Below, one piece after another: positions 15,358-24,447 of a stretch of DNA of 64,000 bases. The notes under the pieces were generated by a model that saw only the letters and a list, made by a program, of their open reading frames with translations, had not been told where the DNA came from and did no database searches. How positions within the stretch are numbered: position 1 is the first letter of the stretch; each line of letters opens with the position of its first letter. This stretch comes from Cupriavidus basilensis (GTDB lineage: Bacteria; Pseudomonadota; Gammaproteobacteria; Burkholderiales; Burkholderiaceae): NCBI RefSeq assembly GCF_008801925.2, contig NZ_CP062803.1, forward strand, positions 1,798,001 to 1,862,000, written 5' to 3'. A program made the position numbers and the translations under genes.

Positions 15358-16266
15358 ATGGCTGATCGCTTCGAATCCATGTCGATCCTGGTGGCTGTGG
15401 TCGAAGCCGGCAGTTTTTCTGCAGCGGCGCGCCAGCTCAAGATGCCGCTCGCAACGGTGAGCCGCAAGGTCGGAGACCTCGAGCTACACCTGAAGACCCG
15501 ACTCCTGCATCGCTCCACCCGACAGCTTTCCCTCACCGAAGCCGGGCAAGCGTATGTCGCCGCATGCCGGCGCATTCTCGAGGAAGTGGGGGAGGCAGAG
15601 CGTGCGGCGTCGGGGGAGTATGCGGCGCCCAAGGGCGAGATCGCCATCACTGCACCGCTCGTCTTCGGGCGCCTGCACGTCTTGCCCGTGGTCGCGGAGT
15701 TCCTCAAGACCTATCCGGACATCGATGTGCGGATGGTGCTGACCGACCGCGTGGTGCCGCTTCTTGAAGAGCACGTCGATGTGGCATTGCGGGTTGCCGA
15801 ACTGCCCGACAGTAGTTTCGTCGCGGCACGGATTGGCACAGTGCGCCGGGTGGTGTGCGCAAGCCCGGCCTACTTCGCCGAGCACGGCATGCCGACGAGC
15901 CCCCTTGAGCTCACCGCGCATGCATGCATCACGTTCGAACGGATGGCCTCCAGGCAGGTCTGGACCTTCATGTCGGGCAAGTCGGAGATCGCGGTGCCCG
16001 TCCGTTCGCGGCTTGCCGTCAGCACTGCCGAAGCCGCGGTCGACGCGGCAGTGGCCGGTGTCGGGATCACGCGCGTGGTGTCCTATCACATGGCGAGCGC
16101 GTTGCGCGCCGGCGCGCTCAAGATCGTGCTCGCACCGTTCGAGCCGGCGCCGTGGCCCATCAGCCTTGTTCACACCGGACAGGGCATCCTGCCGCTGAAA
16201 TTGCGGGCTTTCCTCGATTTCGCCGCGCCGCGCTTGAAGGCTCGGGTGGTGGAGGCGGAGGTCTGA
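15358..16266 (+). CDS. LysR-family transcriptional regulator
   Basis: 302 residues. The HTH region reads SILVAVVEAGSFSAAARQL, then LATVSRKVGDLE and LLHRSTRQLSLTEAG, typical of the CrgA/AaeR-like branch. The effector domain begins near residue 90 with GEIAITAPLVFGRLHVLPVV and contains DVALRVAELPDSSFVAARIG. The ATG at 15358 is the natural family start. It is divergent from the TDT transporter gene. Effector unknown. Confidence 0.9.
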   Translation: MADRFESMSILVAVVEAGSFSAAARQLKMPLATVSRKVGDLELHLKTRLLHRSTRQLSLTEAGQAYVAACRRILEEVGEAERAASGEYAAPKGEIAITAPLVFGRLHVLPVVAEFLKTYPDIDVRMVLTDRVVPLLEEHVDVALRVAELPDSSFVAARIGTVRRVVCASPAYFAEHGMPTSPLELTAHACITFERMASRQVWTFMSGKSEIAVPVRSRLAVSTAEAAVDAAVAGVGITRVVSYHMASALRAGALKIVLAPFEPAPWPISLVHTGQGILPLKLRAFLDFAAPRLKARVVEAEV

Positions 16267-16739
16267 CGTTTGCAGGTCGAGGGTGCGAGCGCAGAAAGTG
16301 GGTCGGGAAGAGTCGACTGGGTTGCTGCCGGCAGAGGTCCCTTCCCGGCCAAACTCGGCCCCATTCCAGCACATGGGACGCTTGTTACCCCGGCCCCCGG
16401 CGAGATTTCAGGAGGGGGAGAACCCCGAACCGATGATCGTTCAACACGGGCCGATCTGAGAGGTTGGCAACCGGCAGGCCCGGTCTGCTCAACGGGTAGA
16501 TTGGGTTTTCACCACGATCGGCCAGGAGCGGACCCTGACATTGACAATCCGCATAGCGTCCACCATTATCCGGGGATGCCCCACATACGCCAGATGAACA
16601 TGATGTGCTTCTCCATGACCGCCTTCGGCGGGCCATGAAGTCGTACGCATCCAGGATTCAGCGTATTGCTCAAAGCCCCGCCAACAATGACGGGGCTTTT
16701 TAGTTCTCCGTCACTGATGGCCATGAACGGAGAATGGAA
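16267..16739. other. 473-base stretch without a recognisable gene
   Basis: Open frames here are short and lack family features. The stretch ends in an intrinsic terminator at 16672-16702 that is far (about 400 bases) from the upstream LysR stop. It could therefore hold a small RNA or a long 3' untranslated region; I cannot decide. Confidence 0.5.
16672..16702 (+). terminator. Intrinsic terminator
   Basis: AAAGCCCCG (16672-16680) pairs with CGGGGCTTT (16691-16699) around a 10-base loop and is followed by TTTT on the plus strand. Because the left arm starts with AAA, it could also act on minus-strand transcripts. Confidence 0.75.
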
Positions 16740-17222
16740 ATGCTGGAAATTCGACGAGCCAGGCGAAGCGATGCCCAGGCGGCATTCGATATTCGCCGTC
16801 TGGCGATACTAGATCAATGCGGCACCGCTTATCCCCCGGAGCAGGTCCAGGCATGGACGGACGTGCCGCTCACGGAGTGGTATAGAGACCTGGTGGAAAA
16901 TCACTTTCATCTGGTCTGCATCCAGGGGCATCCCGTCGCCACAGGCATGCTCGACCTTGAAAAGAGAGAGTTGGGGGCAATCTTTGTCCACCCCGATTTC
17001 ATGCAACGCGGCGTAGGCATGAAAATGGTGACCCACCTCGAATGCCTGGCGCGCCAGGCCGAGTTAACCGAGATCAATCTCGAGGCCACGTTGAACGCCG
17101 CCGCCTTTTACCGGCGATGTGGTTTCATCGGCGACAAGCCGTCTATCTACCAATCCCCCTCGGGACTTCAGCTGGCCTGCATGCCCATGGTGAAGAGGCT
17201 CGCGTTGGCTACATCCGAATGA
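16740..17222 (+). CDS. GNAT-family N-acetyltransferase
   Basis: 160 residues. Typical GNAT order: LEIRRARRSDAQAAFDIRRLAI, GAIFVHPDFMQRGVGMKMVTHLE (acetyl-CoA loop, Q-R-G-V-G), then INLEATLNAAAFYRRCGF. It should transfer an acetyl group from acetyl-CoA to an amine; acceptor unknown. Of two in-frame ATGs (16734, 16740), the second has GGAGA (16729-16733) at proper spacing. It is preceded by an intrinsic terminator and is convergent with the DUF2252 gene. Confidence 0.87.
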   Translation: MLEIRRARRSDAQAAFDIRRLAILDQCGTAYPPEQVQAWTDVPLTEWYRDLVENHFHLVCIQGHPVATGMLDLEKRELGAIFVHPDFMQRGVGMKMVTHLECLARQAELTEINLEATLNAAAFYRRCGFIGDKPSIYQSPSGLQLACMPMVKRLALATSE

Positions 17223-17306
17223 CTTGTTCGGGTTGGGGATTCAACTGGTGGATAGGACGGATGCACTGGCCAGTTTGCGATCATCGATCATGCCTCTCAA
17301 TAGGTG

Positions 17307-18704
17307 TTACGCCTCTTCGATGAGCGCTTCGAGCCGCCCGGAGCGCACCGCTTTCACCAATGCTGCGTGGTCGCGCTCAGTCTGATCCGCATAAGCGAGG
17401 GAGAACGCGCCGATTGCCTGGTCGAAGGTGTCGCTTTTTCCCAGATAGCCACTGATGGTCGTGGCGTCTCCGGACTTGGCATGTGCGCGTGCCAGCGTCC
17501 AGCCGCAGAGCTCGGCATAGCGCTTGAGCTGTGGCGAACTCAGTCCTTCGATGGGTACAGACATCTTCATGTCCCGCAGTTGACGGACAAAGAAGTCAAA
17601 GCCCCTTCGGCCCCGCGCCCATCCGAGGAAGATATCGCTGGACGACTGCATCAGGCGTTGTCCCATGACGACGCGCTGCCCCTGCAACTCATAGTGGCTG
17701 CGCCCCGCATAGGGCTCGAGGACAGACCGGCAGGCTTCCTTGAACTGGAGAATGAGGGGATGGCCTTCTGCATCGGAGAATAATGCAATGTAGCAGCGCG
17801 TGCCGACGCTCCCGATGCCCACTACCTTCAGGGCGAAATCCTCCAGTCGATAGCGGTCCAACAAGACGCGCCGCTCATCCGACAGCGTCTGGCGGTACAC
17901 CCCTAGTCCCTCGCGAACCCGTTCCTCGAAGTCATGCTCGGCGATGTGGTAGATCAGCGGCGGTTGATCGATCAGCCGGTGCCGGCCGCCTTCCTCGCTG
18001 GAAATCTTGGGAAAGAGGTGATCGACGACACGCTCGCGCGCCTTTTTCTCCATTTGGAGCCGGAACTTCTTCGCCTTCTCGTCAGGCGCCAGTCCGATCA
18101 CGGTCTCCATGTCCAGGCGCGTATACCAGACTTCCAGTGGGCTCATCCTCGAGTACTCGCGCAGGTGCTCTCGATAGGCGCGCGCGCAGTCCTGGGCAGC
18201 TTCACGGCCTTGCGCATCGGACAATTTGTTGTCGCGCGCCGCGACCGCGAAACTGACCGCCAACCGTTTCAGATCCCATTCCCAGGGAGCAGGCAGTGTT
18301 TCGTCAAAATCGTTCAGATCGAAGACGAGATTGCGCTCGGGCGTGGCAAATAACCCAAAATTCAGCAAATGGCAGTCCCCGCAGGCTTGCACCTTCATGC
18401 CCGTACTTGGCGCGGCTGCAAGGTCGTGCGCCATGAGTGCGGCTGAGCCGCGCAGGAACGTGAAGGGGCTGCGCAACATGCGGCCGTATCGAATCGGCAC
18501 CAGCTCCTGCAGGCGGTCCCGATTCGATGCCTCCAGGATCTCGATGGGATCGCGATGTCCGTCCGGCTGCGCCCAGTCGGCGTGGCTGGCGCGCGGGACG
18601 CGATCGCGCATGGCCTGGCCAGCGGCAAGACGCTCAGCGCGGGGCGGAAATGGCCCAGCGGCCCCAGTCTCAGCCTTTTCCGGCGATTTCGTTGCAATTA
18701 CCAT
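17307..18704 (-). CDS. DUF2252 family protein
   Basis: 465 residues. The DUF2252 signatures are RMLRSPFTFLRGSA, CGDCHLLNFGLFATPERNLVFDLNDFDET and the central VGIGSVGTRCYIALF. The GD-H-L-NFG and D-NDFDET segments resemble the catalytic loop of the aminoglycoside-phosphotransferase/kinase fold, so a kinase-like activity is plausible but unproven. The ATG at 18704 has GGGAGGGG just upstream. An FNR-type box about 70 bases before the start suggests low-oxygen control. Convergent with the GNAT gene. Confidence 0.85.
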   Translation of the reverse strand: MVIATKSPEKAETGAAGPFPPRAERLAAGQAMRDRVPRASHADWAQPDGHRDPIEILEASNRDRLQELVPIRYGRMLRSPFTFLRGSAALMAHDLAAAPSTGMKVQACGDCHLLNFGLFATPERNLVFDLNDFDETLPAPWEWDLKRLAVSFAVAARDNKLSDAQGREAAQDCARAYREHLREYSRMSPLEVWYTRLDMETVIGLAPDEKAKKFRLQMEKKARERVVDHLFPKISSEEGGRHRLIDQPPLIYHIAEHDFEERVREGLGVYRQTLSDERRVLLDRYRLEDFALKVVGIGSVGTRCYIALFSDAEGHPLILQFKEACRSVLEPYAGRSHYELQGQRVVMGQRLMQSSSDIFLGWARGRRGFDFFVRQLRDMKMSVPIEGLSSPQLKRYAELCGWTLARAHAKSGDATTISGYLGKSDTFDQAIGAFSLAYADQTERDHAALVKAVRSGRLEALIEEA

Positions 18705-18767
18705 GGCGGCCCCTCCCGTTTCTCTAAGGCGTTCAAATTGACGGTAGAAGGCTTTCCACGACGCATG

Positions 18768-18781
18768 TTGATCTATGTCAG
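18768..18781 (-). promoter_or_regulatory. FNR-type box, degenerate (TTGAT-CTAT-GTCAG)
   Basis: Eight of ten positions match TTGAT-N4-ATCAA. Its centre is 70 bases before the DUF2252 start, which would fit a class II FNR-activated promoter with a short leader. The match is imperfect, so confidence is modest. Confidence 0.4.
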
Positions 18782-18913
18782 CGCGACAGTGGACTCCAGA
18801 CCAACAGGCCGGCCACCTTGTCTGAAGTGATCCCACCGGCAGCCGCGAGTTGCACGACGGCCAATCCACCGTGGCAACTGATCCCTTACCGGCAGACTGC
18901 ACCTGTCACTCCC

Positions 18914-18927
18914 TTGATCCCGGTCAA
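18914..18927. promoter_or_regulatory. FNR-type box (TTGAT-CCCG-GTCAA)
   Basis: Nine of ten positions match TTGAT-N4-ATCAA. It lies 176-210 bases from both divergent starts, so which gene it would control is unclear. Confidence 0.4.
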
Positions 18928-19102
18928 GATGTCCCGTGCACTGCCCACTACTGTTATCTGGCGGCTGGGCGTAGAGAGATCTGGCCGCAACGACGTGCCG
19001 TCATCGCGTGCCGCTATCCGCGTTTCATGGCGCCAAAATGAAGCGCATGAGGCCAGGCCGCCGATTCTCGGTTTGCCTCGTTCGTCTACCGGGAGTTCTG
19101 GT

Positions 19103-20359
19103 ATGGATCGCAGAAAAAAAATGCCTATCACGCCTCACTCGCAACCAGGCACTCACCCGCCCAGCGCGGACGGGCGTACTGGCAAGATGTCAGGCAAGCC
19201 CTGGATCCTGGTGGTGCTCGCATTGATCTTTGCGTTGCTTGGTGGCGGCGTCGCCGCGTGGCAGGCACGACTTGTCCCGGCATCGCATTCGCTAATCGCC
19301 AAGGAGCGGCTGGGCGATGGCAAACAAGGCCCCCAGGGCATGGCCTGGATCCCGGCCGGCGAATTCCTGATGGGTAGCGACCACAAACTCGCGCGGCCCA
19401 ATGAGCGCCCGGCGCACAAGGTCCGCGTGCACGGGTTCTGGATGGACCAGCACCACGTCACCAACGCGCAGTTCCGCCAGTTCGTACAGGCCACGGGCTA
19501 TGTGACCACGGCCGAGAAGAAGCCGGACTGGGAGACCTTGCGCGTGCAGCTGCCCCCGGGCACGCCGCGTCCGCCGGATGCCGCCCTTGTACCGGGAGCA
19601 ATGGTTTTCGTGGGCACCAACCGGCCCGTGCCTCTGCAGGATTATTCGGCGTGGTGGCGTTTCGTGCCGGGCGCGGACTGGCGCCATCCGTATGGGCCAG
19701 CCAGCTCGATCGAGGGGAAGGACAACCACCCCGTGGTACAGGTCTCCTATGAGGACGCGCAGGCCTATGCAAAATGGGCCGGCAAGCGCTTGCCTACCGA
19801 AGCGGAGTGGGAGTTTGCCGCGCGCGGGGGACTGGAGCAGGCCACCTATGCCTGGGGCGACCAGTTCACGCCCGGCGGCAAGCAGATGGCCAATGTCTGG
19901 CAGGGGCAGCAGGCGCAGCCGTTCCCGGTGATCAGCGCGAAGGCCGGGGGGGCCGTGGGCACGAGCCCGGTGGGCAGCTTTCCGGCCAATGGCTATGGCC
20001 TCTCTGACATGACCGGCAACGCATGGCAATGGGTGGCGGATTGGTATCGGGCCGACCAGTTCCGGCGCGAGGCCGCGGCCGGCCGGTTGATCGTCAACCC
20101 GCTTGGGCCACAGGAAGCGTGGGAGCCGGATGAAGCCGGCGTGCCCGCCGACGCGCCGCGCCGCGTCACGCGTGGTGGCTCGTTCCTCTGCAACGAGGAC
20201 TACTGCCTGAGTTACCGTCCCAGCGCTCGGCGCGGTACAGATCCGTACAACAGCATGTCGCACCTTGGCTTCCGGCTGGTGATGGATGAGGAGGACTGGC
20301 GGCGGCAGGCATCGCGCGCCAGCTCACCGGGTGCAAACGGTGCGGGGCGTCAGGGTTGA
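19103..20359 (+). CDS. Formylglycine-generating enzyme (sulfatase-modifying factor), membrane-anchored
   Basis: 418 residues. After a charged N-terminus there is one hydrophobic segment at about 34-53 (PWILVVLALIFALLGGGVAA), then the FGE/SUMF fold: GMAWIPAGEFLMGSD, PTEAEWEFAARGG, GYGLSDMTGNAWQWVADWY and RGGSFLCNEDYC. The last contains the two copper-binding active-site cysteines at about 363 and 368 (C-x4-C). It converts a sulfatase active-site Cys to formylglycine using O2. The membrane anchor predicts a periplasmic catalytic domain. The ATG at 19103 has GGGAG. The next gene encodes an exported sulfatase, its obvious substrate. Confidence 0.92.
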   Translation: MDRRKKMPITPHSQPGTHPPSADGRTGKMSGKPWILVVLALIFALLGGGVAAWQARLVPASHSLIAKERLGDGKQGPQGMAWIPAGEFLMGSDHKLARPNERPAHKVRVHGFWMDQHHVTNAQFRQFVQATGYVTTAEKKPDWETLRVQLPPGTPRPPDAALVPGAMVFVGTNRPVPLQDYSAWWRFVPGADWRHPYGPASSIEGKDNHPVVQVSYEDAQAYAKWAGKRLPTEAEWEFAARGGLEQATYAWGDQFTPGGKQMANVWQGQQAQPFPVISAKAGGAVGTSPVGSFPANGYGLSDMTGNAWQWVADWYRADQFRREAAAGRLIVNPLGPQEAWEPDEAGVPADAPRRVTRGGSFLCNEDYCLSYRPSARRGTDPYNSMSHLGFRLVMDEEDWRRQASRASSPGANGAGRQG

Positions 20360-20467
20360 GCCGGCCATGTATTTTTTTGCGGTGCAACGGGGGAAGGCGT
20401 TCGATGCGGCCAGGTTCCCATGCAGGGGGCCGTATCGACATAGGCAAACGGAGAATGGAGATAAACG

Positions 20468-22063
20468 ATGAAACAACTTTCACGATGGTGCGCTCGCCTG
20501 TCGGTGCTGGCACTTTTTGCAGTGGCGTATCCCGTTGCTGCGCAGCAAAAGCAGCCCAATATCCTCATCATCTGGGGCGACGATATCGGCATCTTTAATA
20601 TCAGCGCGTATAACCTGGGCATGATGGGCTACAAGACACCAAACATCGATCGCATCGCCAAAGAGGGGGCGCTGTTCACCGACTGGTACGGCCAGCAAAG
20701 CTGCACTGCCGGGCGCGCTGCGTTTATCACCGGGCAGTCGCCTATCCGCACCGGCCTTACCAAAGTCGGCCTGCCCGGCGCACCGGAGGGGCTGAAGAAG
20801 GAAGACGTCACGCTGGCCGAGTTGCTCAAGGCCCGGGGCTATGCCACCGGACAGTTCGGAAAAAACCACCTTGGCGATCGCAATGAGTTCATGCCCACGG
20901 TCCACGGCTTTGACGAGTTCTTCGGCAATTTCTACCACCTGAATGCGGAAGAAGAGCCGGAGAACATCGATTATCCAAAGGCGCCGCAATTCAAGGCGAA
21001 ATTCGGTCCGCGTGGGGTGTTTCACTGCATCGCGACAGATCGGGATGATCCCGCCGTGGACCCGCGCTTCGGCAAGTGGGGCAAGCAGAAGTGCGAAGAC
21101 ACCGGCCCGTTGACGAAGAAGCGTATGGAAACCGTGGACGAGGAAGTCACCAAGGGCGCGCTTGGCTTCATGGACAAGGCGCATAAAGACGGCAAACCGT
21201 TCTTCGTCTGGTGGAACTCCTCCCGCATGCACGTCTTCACGCATCTGAAGCCGGCCTCGGCTGGCAAGACGGGGCTGGGCGTCTATCCGGATGGCATGGT
21301 GGAACACGACGGCATGGTCGGCGAGTTGCTCAAGAAGCTCGACGAAATGGGCATTGCCGACAACACCATCGTCATGTACTCCACCGACAACGGTGCGGAG
21401 ACGATGAGCTGGCCGGACGGGGGTACTACCATGTTCCGCGGCGAGAAGGCGACCAACTGGGAAGGTGGCTTTCGCGTGCCCACTGTCATCCGCTGGCCTG
21501 GCGTCATCAAGCCGGGCACGGTTATCAACGACATCGGCGCGCATGAAGACATGATTCCCACGCTGATGGCAGCGCTCGGCGACACCACGGTGAAAGAGGA
21601 CTTGATGAAGGGCCGCAAGGTGGGCAGCGCAAGTTTTAAGGTGCACCTGGATGGCTACAACCTGCTGCCCGCCTTCCAGGGGCAAGGCGCATGGCCGCGG
21701 CACGAGTTTATCTACTGGACTGACGACGGCAGCGTGGCCGCCTTGCGCTACGATGAATGGAAGATCACCTTCCTGAAGCAGAACGCCCACGGCTTGGCGG
21801 TGTGGCAACAGCCGTTCGAGGAGCTGCGCGCCCCCATGCTGGGCAACTTGCGCTCGGATCCCTTTGAGCGTGCCGAGTACGAAGGCTTGGGCTACCAGAA
21901 ATGGTATATCGATCATATGTTCGCCTTTGCACCGGCTGCCGCCTATGTCGGGCAATGGCTGCAGAGTTTCCGCGAGTTCCCACCGCGCCAGAAGCCCGGC
22001 AGCTTCAACCTCGACCGCGTGATGGAGGCGGTGACCAGCAAGCCTGGCGGCGCCAACAACTAG
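20468..22063 (+). CDS. Exported sulfatase (arylsulfatase family, Cys-type)
   Basis: 531 residues. A signal peptide (LSVLALFAVAYPVAA, cleavage near AQQ) is followed by the sulfatase N-terminus NILIIWGDDIG with metal-binding Asp residues (~38-39). The modification motif is SCTAGRAAFITGQ: Cys 79, then T-A-G-R where most sulfatases have x-P-x-R. GKNHLGD and STDNGAE supply further active-site and metal-site residues. It should hydrolyse sulfate esters in the periplasm after the Cys becomes formylglycine. The start at 20468 has GGAG. It is 108 bases downstream of the FGE gene on the same strand. Substrate unknown. Confidence 0.92.
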   Translation: MKQLSRWCARLSVLALFAVAYPVAAQQKQPNILIIWGDDIGIFNISAYNLGMMGYKTPNIDRIAKEGALFTDWYGQQSCTAGRAAFITGQSPIRTGLTKVGLPGAPEGLKKEDVTLAELLKARGYATGQFGKNHLGDRNEFMPTVHGFDEFFGNFYHLNAEEEPENIDYPKAPQFKAKFGPRGVFHCIATDRDDPAVDPRFGKWGKQKCEDTGPLTKKRMETVDEEVTKGALGFMDKAHKDGKPFFVWWNSSRMHVFTHLKPASAGKTGLGVYPDGMVEHDGMVGELLKKLDEMGIADNTIVMYSTDNGAETMSWPDGGTTMFRGEKATNWEGGFRVPTVIRWPGVIKPGTVINDIGAHEDMIPTLMAALGDTTVKEDLMKGRKVGSASFKVHLDGYNLLPAFQGQGAWPRHEFIYWTDDGSVAALRYDEWKITFLKQNAHGLAVWQQPFEELRAPMLGNLRSDPFERAEYEGLGYQKWYIDHMFAFAPAAAYVGQWLQSFREFPPRQKPGSFNLDRVMEAVTSKPGGANN

Positions 22064-22175
22064 TTGGGGTGCCAGAAAGGAAGAGAGAAGGAATATCGGG
22101 CCGCAGCCGTTTTGTAGCAGACTCGGCCCGACGCACCCAGCAACAGAGCATGCTACAGCAAAGGAAGGCACAGCT

Positions 22176-24095
22176 ATGTCAACCTATAGGGCACGCGAAG
22201 CACACACCCGACGTGAATTCCTGGCTGGCTCGGTAGCAGTTGGTACCGCGCTCTTGGTGCATGGCGCACCGTTCGCCGCAGAGAACGGAAAGAAGACCTT
22301 CACGATCCTGCATACCAACGACATGCACTCTGCCTTCATCGGACTGGGTCCAGCCCAGGACTACACGCCGTTCAAGCTCAACGACGACGCAACCCGGGGC
22401 GGGTTCGCTCGCCTGGCCGGCCTGATTGAGAAGCGGAGTGCGGCGCGTAAAGGTCGTGGCCCTGTGCTAATACTTGATGCAGGCGATTACAGCATGGGGA
22501 CTGCCTTCGGTGCCGCCACCCGCGAAGTCGGCGGCGAGCTTCAGCTCATGTCGCGAATGGGCTACGACGCAACCACGTTCGGTAACCATGAATTCGACTA
22601 TGGTCCCGATGGCTTGGGCAAGTCGATCAGTGTGGCCGCCAGAGCCGGGCGGATTCCTGCGGTGCTCGCCGCGAATACAGACTTCTCGAAGGACGATGCC
22701 ACGCTAGCTGACCTTAAGCAATTAGCGAAGCGTGGTGTGATCAGCCGTTGCGTCGTCATTGAGCGCGGCGGCATTCGCTTCGGCCTGTTCGGGGTGATCG
22801 GCAAGGAGGCCGTCTTCTACACCAACGGTGGTGCGGCTTCGTTCCCCGACGCCATCGAAGCGGCCCGGGAAACTGTAAAGATCCTACGTGAAACAGAGAG
22901 GGTGGATGTGGTCATCGCTCTCAGCCACGGTGGCGTGGAACAAGGCAAGGACGGGCGCTACACAGCAGGCGACGACATACGACTGGCCGAAGCTGTCCCG
23001 GGCATCGATGTCGTGATCGGCGGGCATAGCCATACCGAACTGCAGGAGCCAATCATTGTCAACGGCCGCACACCTGTGGTGCAGACGGGAAAGGAGGGCA
23101 AAAACCTCGGAGAACTGCTGGTCACCCTGGACGGTGGCAAGCTGACCGTTGAGTCCTATCGGCTCCACCCGATCGACGACACCCTGTTCGGCGACCGCGC
23201 CATCGCCAGCGAGATCGACAGCCTCAAGAAGACGGTCAACGAGGCCGTGTTCGTGTCGCGTGGTTACCGCATCGATCAGCCGCTGGCGGTAGCGCCACGA
23301 GACCTGCCCAACACGTTTACCGACATTGCCGCTAGCACGCTCCTTGCCAACCTCATCACCGATGCATTCAGAAACGCCACGAAAGCCGATATTGGTTTCA
23401 CCGTCAACGGGCTGATGCGCTCCGGTCTTACCCGAGGAAAATCAGGTGTGCAAACGGTCTACGATGTGTTCGCGGTGGCGCCCCTCGGCTACGGCGTGGT
23501 GGATACCACGGCCGGCAGCGCACTCGTGACCGGCTACTTCACTGGCCAGGAATTGAAGAATCTGCTCGAATTCTTCCTCGTAGACAACCCGACCCATCCC
23601 GGCGAGTATTTCCCGCGCGCTTCCGGCATGCGCTTCCGGTACGACACGACCCGGCCACAGTTCGATGTCGTGACCGCTATCGAATTGGGAGACCTTGATC
23701 GCGGCTACCACGCCATGGACATTACCGGACAGGACGATCGCTTGCACAGCTTCACCTGCCCTCTGATGCTCGGTGTCATTGTCGTGGGCATCCCCAAGCT
23801 GAGCAAAGGCAAACTAGCTCTTGTTCCGAAGAACAAGGCGGGTCGCGCCCTCACATCGAGGGTAGAGGCGCTTGACGCGCCTCACGAGAACTCCGGTTAC
23901 CTGCTACCGCCGCCAGGCAAGGTGGACAAGAGTAGTGTCGCCACCGGGACTGGGAAAGGCGCTCTGCGCGAGATCAAGGAGTGGCAGGCGATCATGGATC
24001 ATTTACGACGCCTGCCGGTCAAGAGCAAGGGCGAACTGCCCGTGATCCCGGTCGATGAACGCGCTGCGGAGGTGCGTGCGATCAAAATGGGCTGA
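22176..24095 (+). CDS. Tat-exported 5'-nucleotidase / UshA-type metallophosphoesterase
   Basis: 639 residues. The N-terminus has a twin-arginine signal (HTRREFLAGS plus a hydrophobic stretch). The metallophosphatase motifs follow in order: ILHTNDMHS, LDAGDYSMG, TFGNHEFDYG, LSHGG and IGGHSHTEL; the C-terminal nucleotide-binding domain includes NLITDAFRNAT and FTVNGLMRSGL. Family members remove phosphate from nucleotides or UDP-sugars in the periplasm using two metals. AAGGAAGG precedes the ATG. It lies 112 bases after the sulfatase gene and may belong to the same sulfate/phosphate-ester scavenging unit (inference). Confidence 0.88.
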   Translation: MSTYRAREAHTRREFLAGSVAVGTALLVHGAPFAAENGKKTFTILHTNDMHSAFIGLGPAQDYTPFKLNDDATRGGFARLAGLIEKRSAARKGRGPVLILDAGDYSMGTAFGAATREVGGELQLMSRMGYDATTFGNHEFDYGPDGLGKSISVAARAGRIPAVLAANTDFSKDDATLADLKQLAKRGVISRCVVIERGGIRFGLFGVIGKEAVFYTNGGAASFPDAIEAARETVKILRETERVDVVIALSHGGVEQGKDGRYTAGDDIRLAEAVPGIDVVIGGHSHTELQEPIIVNGRTPVVQTGKEGKNLGELLVTLDGGKLTVESYRLHPIDDTLFGDRAIASEIDSLKKTVNEAVFVSRGYRIDQPLAVAPRDLPNTFTDIAASTLLANLITDAFRNATKADIGFTVNGLMRSGLTRGKSGVQTVYDVFAVAPLGYGVVDTTAGSALVTGYFTGQELKNLLEFFLVDNPTHPGEYFPRASGMRFRYDTTRPQFDVVTAIELGDLDRGYHAMDITGQDDRLHSFTCPLMLGVIVVGIPKLSKGKLALVPKNKAGRALTSRVEALDAPHENSGYLLPPPGKVDKSSVATGTGKGALREIKEWQAIMDHLRRLPVKSKGELPVIPVDERAAEVRAIKMG

Positions 24096-24447
24096 CCGGG
24101 TGCGGAATGGACGATTCGACTCGAAAACCGACGGCCTCCGACCCTGGGCCTGCTTCGCCGACGACCATATATTGGAGCTCGGCCAGCGAAAAGAGCTGCC
24201 GCTGAGGGCTCATGAGTGGTCATCCAGGGCGGGGCGGAGATCGCCGCTTCATTCGCCGTCACGGTCCTTCGGCACCGCGCAGACAAATGACTCAGAAGGC
24301 TCGATCAGAGCCATCCGGCCCCGATCGCGATGAGGGAATAGGCAAGGCTTCCGCTACCGGGTTCCTCACCGCGAAGCCCGCACGGTTCGCAGCCAGTGAC
24401 TAGCCGGTAACGGCGAGAGTCGGCGGCAAGCGGCAAGCGCCGGGTGG
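24096..24447. other. 352-base convergent gap, nothing recognised
   Basis: It lies between the 3' ends of the 5'-nucleotidase gene and the AroE-like gene. I see no open frame with family features and no strong T-tailed hairpin. Confidence 0.6.

Larger units (their letters stand above)
18705..19102. other. Divergent intergenic region between DUF2252 and FGE genes
   Basis: 398 bases with no credible gene. It contains two FNR-type half-palindromes (18768-18781 and 18914-18927), listed separately. Confidence 0.6.

Noticed and set aside
16270..16638. 122-codon plus-strand frame in the gene-free stretch after LysR
   Set aside because: No family similarity, no clear ribosome binding site, and mixed composition; kept only as possible non-coding RNA region.
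20480..22171. 563-codon minus-strand frame opposite the sulfatase
   Set aside because: Antisense shadow; sulfatase motifs and signal peptide are on the plus strand.
24096..24447. Possible decayed gene in the gap after the 5'-nucleotidase
   Set aside because: No frame gave a recognisable protein fragment on either strand.
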